From Symsagittifera roscoffensis (taxonomy: Eukaryota; Xenacoelomorpha; Acoela; Convolutidae), in NCBI RefSeq assembly GCF_963678635.1, contig NC_087064.1, forward strand, positions 12,987,989 through 13,051,988: a stretch of 64,000 nt of DNA, in the 5' to 3' direction. A program made the translations under genes and the position numbers. Below the pieces are notes generated by a model. It did not search any database. It had not been told where the DNA came from and was given only the letters and a program-made list of their open reading frames with translations. This document shows positions 60,284-64,000 of the stretch, in pieces (the stretch's first letter is position 1; the number at the start of each line of letters is the position of its first letter).

Positions 60284-60743
60284 GATTTTCTCGTGGGGGG
60301 CGGATTTTCAAAAGATTTTCGTCGATTTTTTATAGGTCGAGCAAAGTGAATTTCCGAGCCCTCCCAAAGCACTAAAAAGACCCTGTTTTGGTAAAATTTT
60401 CTGCGCCGCAGGCCAAAATTTAAAAAACAGGCAAAAAAAGGCGTTTTTAGGCACTTTTTGGAAAACTTTGACCAAAAAATAGCGAGTTTTTTGGGCGCGC
60501 GTTCCCTCAGATAATCCAGTTTGGAGTTTCAGCTGCTTATTTGGTTATTTATTTGCTAACTCCATAAGTAGATAAGGTGAAACCAAGTTGATAAAGGAAT
60601 AATGGTATGTTGAAAAAATTATCTTTTTCAAATTGAGGTTGTCAATTTATGTTGAGATCATTTCTATCTTTTCTAAGGTACACGGTTAACAGGGTTAGCC
60701 TAATTGTTGTGATAAACTTATCAAATAGTTTCAGAGACACAGA
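60284..60743 (+). other. Probable repeat DNA and 5' region of the non-LTR element
   Basis: It begins with GGGGGGCGGATTTTC-type text unlike the introns upstream and leads into the ORF1 start at 60744. The 5' end of the retrotransposon is not resolved within it. Confidence 0.5.
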
Positions 60744-61664
60744 ATGGATAATTCCCAAATCAACACAGCAGGGAACACTGAGGAACCAGAGACTTTTAGT
60801 ATTCAAGAAGAAAACAACGCAATCCCTCAGCTCAGATATCAAGACTAAACACCTATTGCGAAATCAACTTCAAAAAGAAGCTGTGCCGTACTAAGTCCTC
60901 CTGACTTGGCATCCATATCCGAATCAAATGCCAACATCAATGAAATCATAGAGTCGAGTATCGAAAAAGTCTTTTAGAAGCAAATCCCTCGAATCATTGA
61001 GAAACTGGAAACTACGTTAAGCGCAATTTTCAAGTCTTTAATAGGCCAGGGTCTGCAAGATGTCAAAGAAACGGTTCTAAAGGAGGCAAAACAAACAATA
61101 GAGCAAGAGGTCAGAAAGTGCAGACTAAAAGCCGCTTCAGAAGACGAGCTTCTTGAGGGATACAACAGAAGAGATAATGTGAGGATCATTGGAATTCAGG
61201 AAGAACGAGGTACAAATGAAGACGGGAGGAGAATATTCGAGAACTATTTCCAAAGTATTGACAAAGTATTGAACGTCGCCAAAGAGGCTAGCGCTGAGAT
61301 TGAGAAGAGCGATATTTCTATTGCTCACAGATTACCTGGAAGAAATGCAAACTCCCGGCCAATGATAGTGCGCTTCTCCAGACGGATTGCCAAGGTGGAA
61401 CTGCTGCGCAAGAAGAAAAACCTGAACCAGTCGCAGACTATGCACTCCGTGAAAGTATTCGAAGATCTAACGGCACCGCGATTGAAGTTTTTCAATTTAA
61501 TGAAACAAGACTCAAGGATTGAATCAGCCTGGACGCGAGAGGGGAACATCTACTACAAGTTTAAAGAAAACCAAAACATTCAGTGTATCCGAGGACTTTT
61601 TGAAGGAACGCAACAGCTTCAATACAATATAGAAAAGCTTGAGAGTTGTTTTGTAAAACAATAG
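60744..61664 (+). pseudogene. Non-LTR ORF1 protein, two nonsense codons
   Basis: One frame of 306 codons from ATG at 60744, interrupted by TAA at 60846-60848 and TAG at 60975-60977, then open to 61664. The order is a low-complexity start, a helical coiled-coil-like stretch with KEAKQTIEQEVRKC, then LEGYNRRDNVRIIGIQEERG and AHRLPGRNANSRPMIVRFSR. 'YxRRxNxRIxGIxE' and 'AHRxG...RPxIVxFxxR' are the RRM-like core of L1/CR1-type ORF1 proteins, which bind and chaperone the element RNA. The C-terminal half is intact. Confidence 0.8.
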
Positions 61665-61724
61665 CAACCAGAATCAAAACCAGTAATATTTACTTCATTC
61701 TCTAAAGTTGCTAAAATTTTTCAT

Positions 61725-64000
61725 ATGAATGTGAGATCCCTTAATAAACATCACGATGAGTTCGAAGCACTAATAAATAGCCTTGAGTCACCACCGGACG
61801 TAGTATGCATTAGTGAAACTTGGTTACAGGAAGATAATAGTGTCAACTGCTTCAAAGTTAGTGGTTATAAAACTATAATTAATAAATCGAGGAAAGGTAT
61901 AGGAGGCGGGGTAATGATGCAATTGAAAGATAATGTAACTATTATAGAAGAATTTAACTCAGAATTGGCTGAAAGTATTTCAGTTTTAGTTAAATTAAAC
62001 AATGAAAATTTCCAAATAATGCTTGTCGACAATCCCCCCAATGATAATAAGTTTACTTTTGTAGACGAATTCGATAAGCACCTAGAAGCTATAAGCAACA
62101 AAAATTATCGCGCGGTAATATGTGGTGATTTTAATATAAACATCCTTAAGTCGAACAATCTATCTTCTAAATACATTGATGCTGTCGAAAATAATGGTTT
62201 CAATCAACTGATAAAGCAACCAACCAGAGTTGGATACAATAGTGAAACTCTTCTAGATCACATGATAGTTAAAGATGTTAATGTAAAAGCAGCCTATGCT
62301 CTTGAAAATCAATCATTTTCTGACCACTTTCCGATTATTTTAGAATTAAACACCCAAACATCAAAGAAAATTTGTCCAAAAATTTATCGTGATACAACTT
62401 TCTTAAAATCTAAAATACAGATAGAAAAGCTTAATCAAACACTTATGAACAAATTACACTATAATGAAGCTTTAGACCCATCAAAAGGCATTGATGATTT
62501 ATTTGCGGAATTTCAGTCAACGTTTAGCAGTGTATTAGACAAATACGCACCACTGAAAACCACAAAGACACAAGAGCGGAAATCTAGATCTTTTTCGCTG
62601 TCGAATCGTATTAAAAACCTAATCGCAAAACGAAACAGGCTTCATAGAACATGGTGTAACAATAAATCTGAAGTTGGTGCCAGGTTGCGTTTTGAAATTG
62701 TCCGGAAGAAATGTGAAATTGAGATTAAGAAATATAAAAAGCATTATTACTATGATAAGTTTAGTAAGTGTATTGGTGACTCAAGGCAGATATATAAAAT
62801 TTTAAATAATTTAAGGGGAATTACAAATACATCAAAAAAAATTGTTTCGATCAATTCCATTAGCGGAAATTGTATCACCGATGAATCGGCAATTGCAAAT
62901 GAATTTAAGGCTCATTTCTCTTCGATTGGCATAAATCTGGCGAAAAACATACCAAACCAGGGAATCACACAATCGTTTGATACACCTATTTTTTGCATGT
63001 TCAATTTCCTGTTACGGAAAGTGAAGTTCACATTATCGTTTCTAACCTACAAAATAAAGCTTCACCTGGCGTGGATGGAATCAGTAATCTTGTTTTGAAA
63101 GCAAGCTCATTTGCGATTGTACCCATTTTAAGGCAACTCATTGAAGTTTCTTTTAAATCTGGCCATTTTCCTATCTGTCTAGCTAGGGCTGTTGTCTATC
63201 CATTATATAAGGAAGGTTCTAAACTTGATGTTACAAATTACAGACCAATATCCCTTCTTGTCACCTGGAGCAAGATTTTTGAGCGAGTAATGTACAACAG
63301 AGTATACAATTACTTGGAAACGAATTCGTTAATATACATTAAACAATTTGGTTTTCGCAAAAATCACAGCACAGTCGATGCAATTGCGGAAGTAACAGAA
63401 AAACTTCGTTTAGATATGAGCAGTTCGCAAAAATATACTGCTTTTCTTGATTTAAAAAAAGCTTTTGATACACTGGATCATCAGATACTATTTCAAAAGT
63501 TGCAAATGTATGGGATAGATGGAAAAGATTTAAGTTGGTTCATAAGCTATCTGAAACATCGAAAACAAGTAGTAGAAATAGGTACAACAAAGTCAACGTG
63601 GATGGACTTAAAGTGAGGCGTCCCTCAAGGGTCAATACTAGGACCACTTTTGTTTCTGATATATATTAATGACCTTCCCCAAGTCTGCCAATATAGTGAA
63701 GTTTTCCTGTTTGCCGATGATACTAACATAACTGCTTTAAATTGCTCTGTTGAAAATTTCAACAAAACCTTAGAAGCTGTAGGCAAGTGGTTAATATTAA
63801 ATAAATTATCCCTGAATATAGATAAAACTGTTCAAGTCTACGTCTCTTCAAATAGTGCTTCCAATCAAAACATTTATATAAATAAATTACCTTTAAAAAA
63901 TGCTTCATCTTGCAAAAACCTTGGAATTTTTTTGGATGCTAAATTATCTTTCAATACTCATATTGATTTAGTTCGAACTAAGCTTAGAAAACAATGTGGA
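61725..64000 (+). pseudogene. Non-LTR ORF2: endonuclease and reverse transcriptase, frameshifted, incomplete
   Basis: Endonuclease frame 61725-63098: NVRSLNKHHDEF, CISETWLQED, GIGGGVMMQLKDN, VICGDFNIN, SFSDHFPIIL, all expected catalytic regions. Near 62980-63010, next to a run of T, the frame changes. Frame 62993-63616 carries RT: KASPGVDGISNLVLKAS, NYRPISLLVTWSKIFERVMY, FGFRKNHSTVDAI, TAFLDLKKAFDTLDH. A TGA at 63614-63616 stands just before GVPQGSILGPLLFLIYINDL; FADDTN (catalytic) follows at about 63709. The frame then stays open to the window end. Defective copy, but only lightly decayed. Confidence 0.88.

Larger units (their letters stand above)
60640..64000 (+). mobile_element. CR1/L2-type non-LTR retrotransposon, runs off window
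   Basis: Two consecutive reading frames on the plus strand: ORF1 with a nucleic-acid-chaperone-like domain, then ORF2 with APE endonuclease and reverse transcriptase. Both are broken, ORF1 by two stops and ORF2 by a frameshift and a stop. It is the best preserved of three such elements in the window. The 5' boundary is uncertain (60.3-60.7 kb); the 3' part lies beyond 64000. Confidence 0.85.

Overview
The window is animal (metazoan) genomic DNA. Its backbone is one plus-strand gene split into many GT-AG exons: GC-richer coding blocks of 75-271 bp sit in very AT-rich introns. Joined in phase, 16 exons give about 872 codons with no stop. The conceptual protein is recognisably a TRPM-family (transient receptor potential melastatin) cation channel: the C-terminal half of the cytosolic melastatin-homology region, all six membrane helices, the pore, the TRP helix, a coiled coil and a disordered basic tail. 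The gene starts upstream of the window. Its 3' end lies near or beyond 60.3 kb. The lineage cannot be fixed from sequence alone; an invertebrate is likely.

Layout. 1-170: minisatellite. 289-2585: five exons ending just before helix S1. 2586-5894: intron with a wrecked non-LTR retrotransposon. 5895-17522: 102 perfectly phased 114-bp copies of a segment made of the 3' splice acceptor plus the first half of the next TRPM exon; the genuine exon follows at 17523-17639. 17976-18985: exons for S1 and S2. 18998-37877: an 18.9-kb Ty3/Gypsy-type LTR retrotransposon in antisense, with 411-bp LTRs, an AAAT target duplication, gag-protease-RT-RNase H-integrase, an envelope-like gene, and several unrecognised extra reading frames, among them an intact 602-codon one. 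Removing it leaves a 142-bp intron. 38012-42999: exons for S3-S6, TRP helix and start of the coiled coil, with dispersed repeats between them. 43000-48707: intron with a 60-bp tandem array and a second decayed non-LTR element. 48708-59496: three tail exons, separated by long introns with a 245-bp tandem repeat, a tRNA-Arg(ACG) gene and two foldback elements. About 60.6 kb to the end: a plus-strand CR1/L2-like non-LTR retrotransposon (ORF1 and ORF2, both broken) running out of the window.

The most striking feature is the 114-bp array. Each copy carries a branch-point-like motif, a 3' splice site, 51 nt of open in-frame coding sequence, a good 5' splice-site match, and a stop codon if that donor is ignored. 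It is therefore a row of up to 103 acceptors (decoy splice sites, or potential 17-residue microexons separated by 63-nt introns) placed immediately before the first channel helix. The second most striking is the giant retroelement, with an envelope-like protein and at least four open frames of unknown function. No prokaryotic genes, CRISPR arrays or operons are present.
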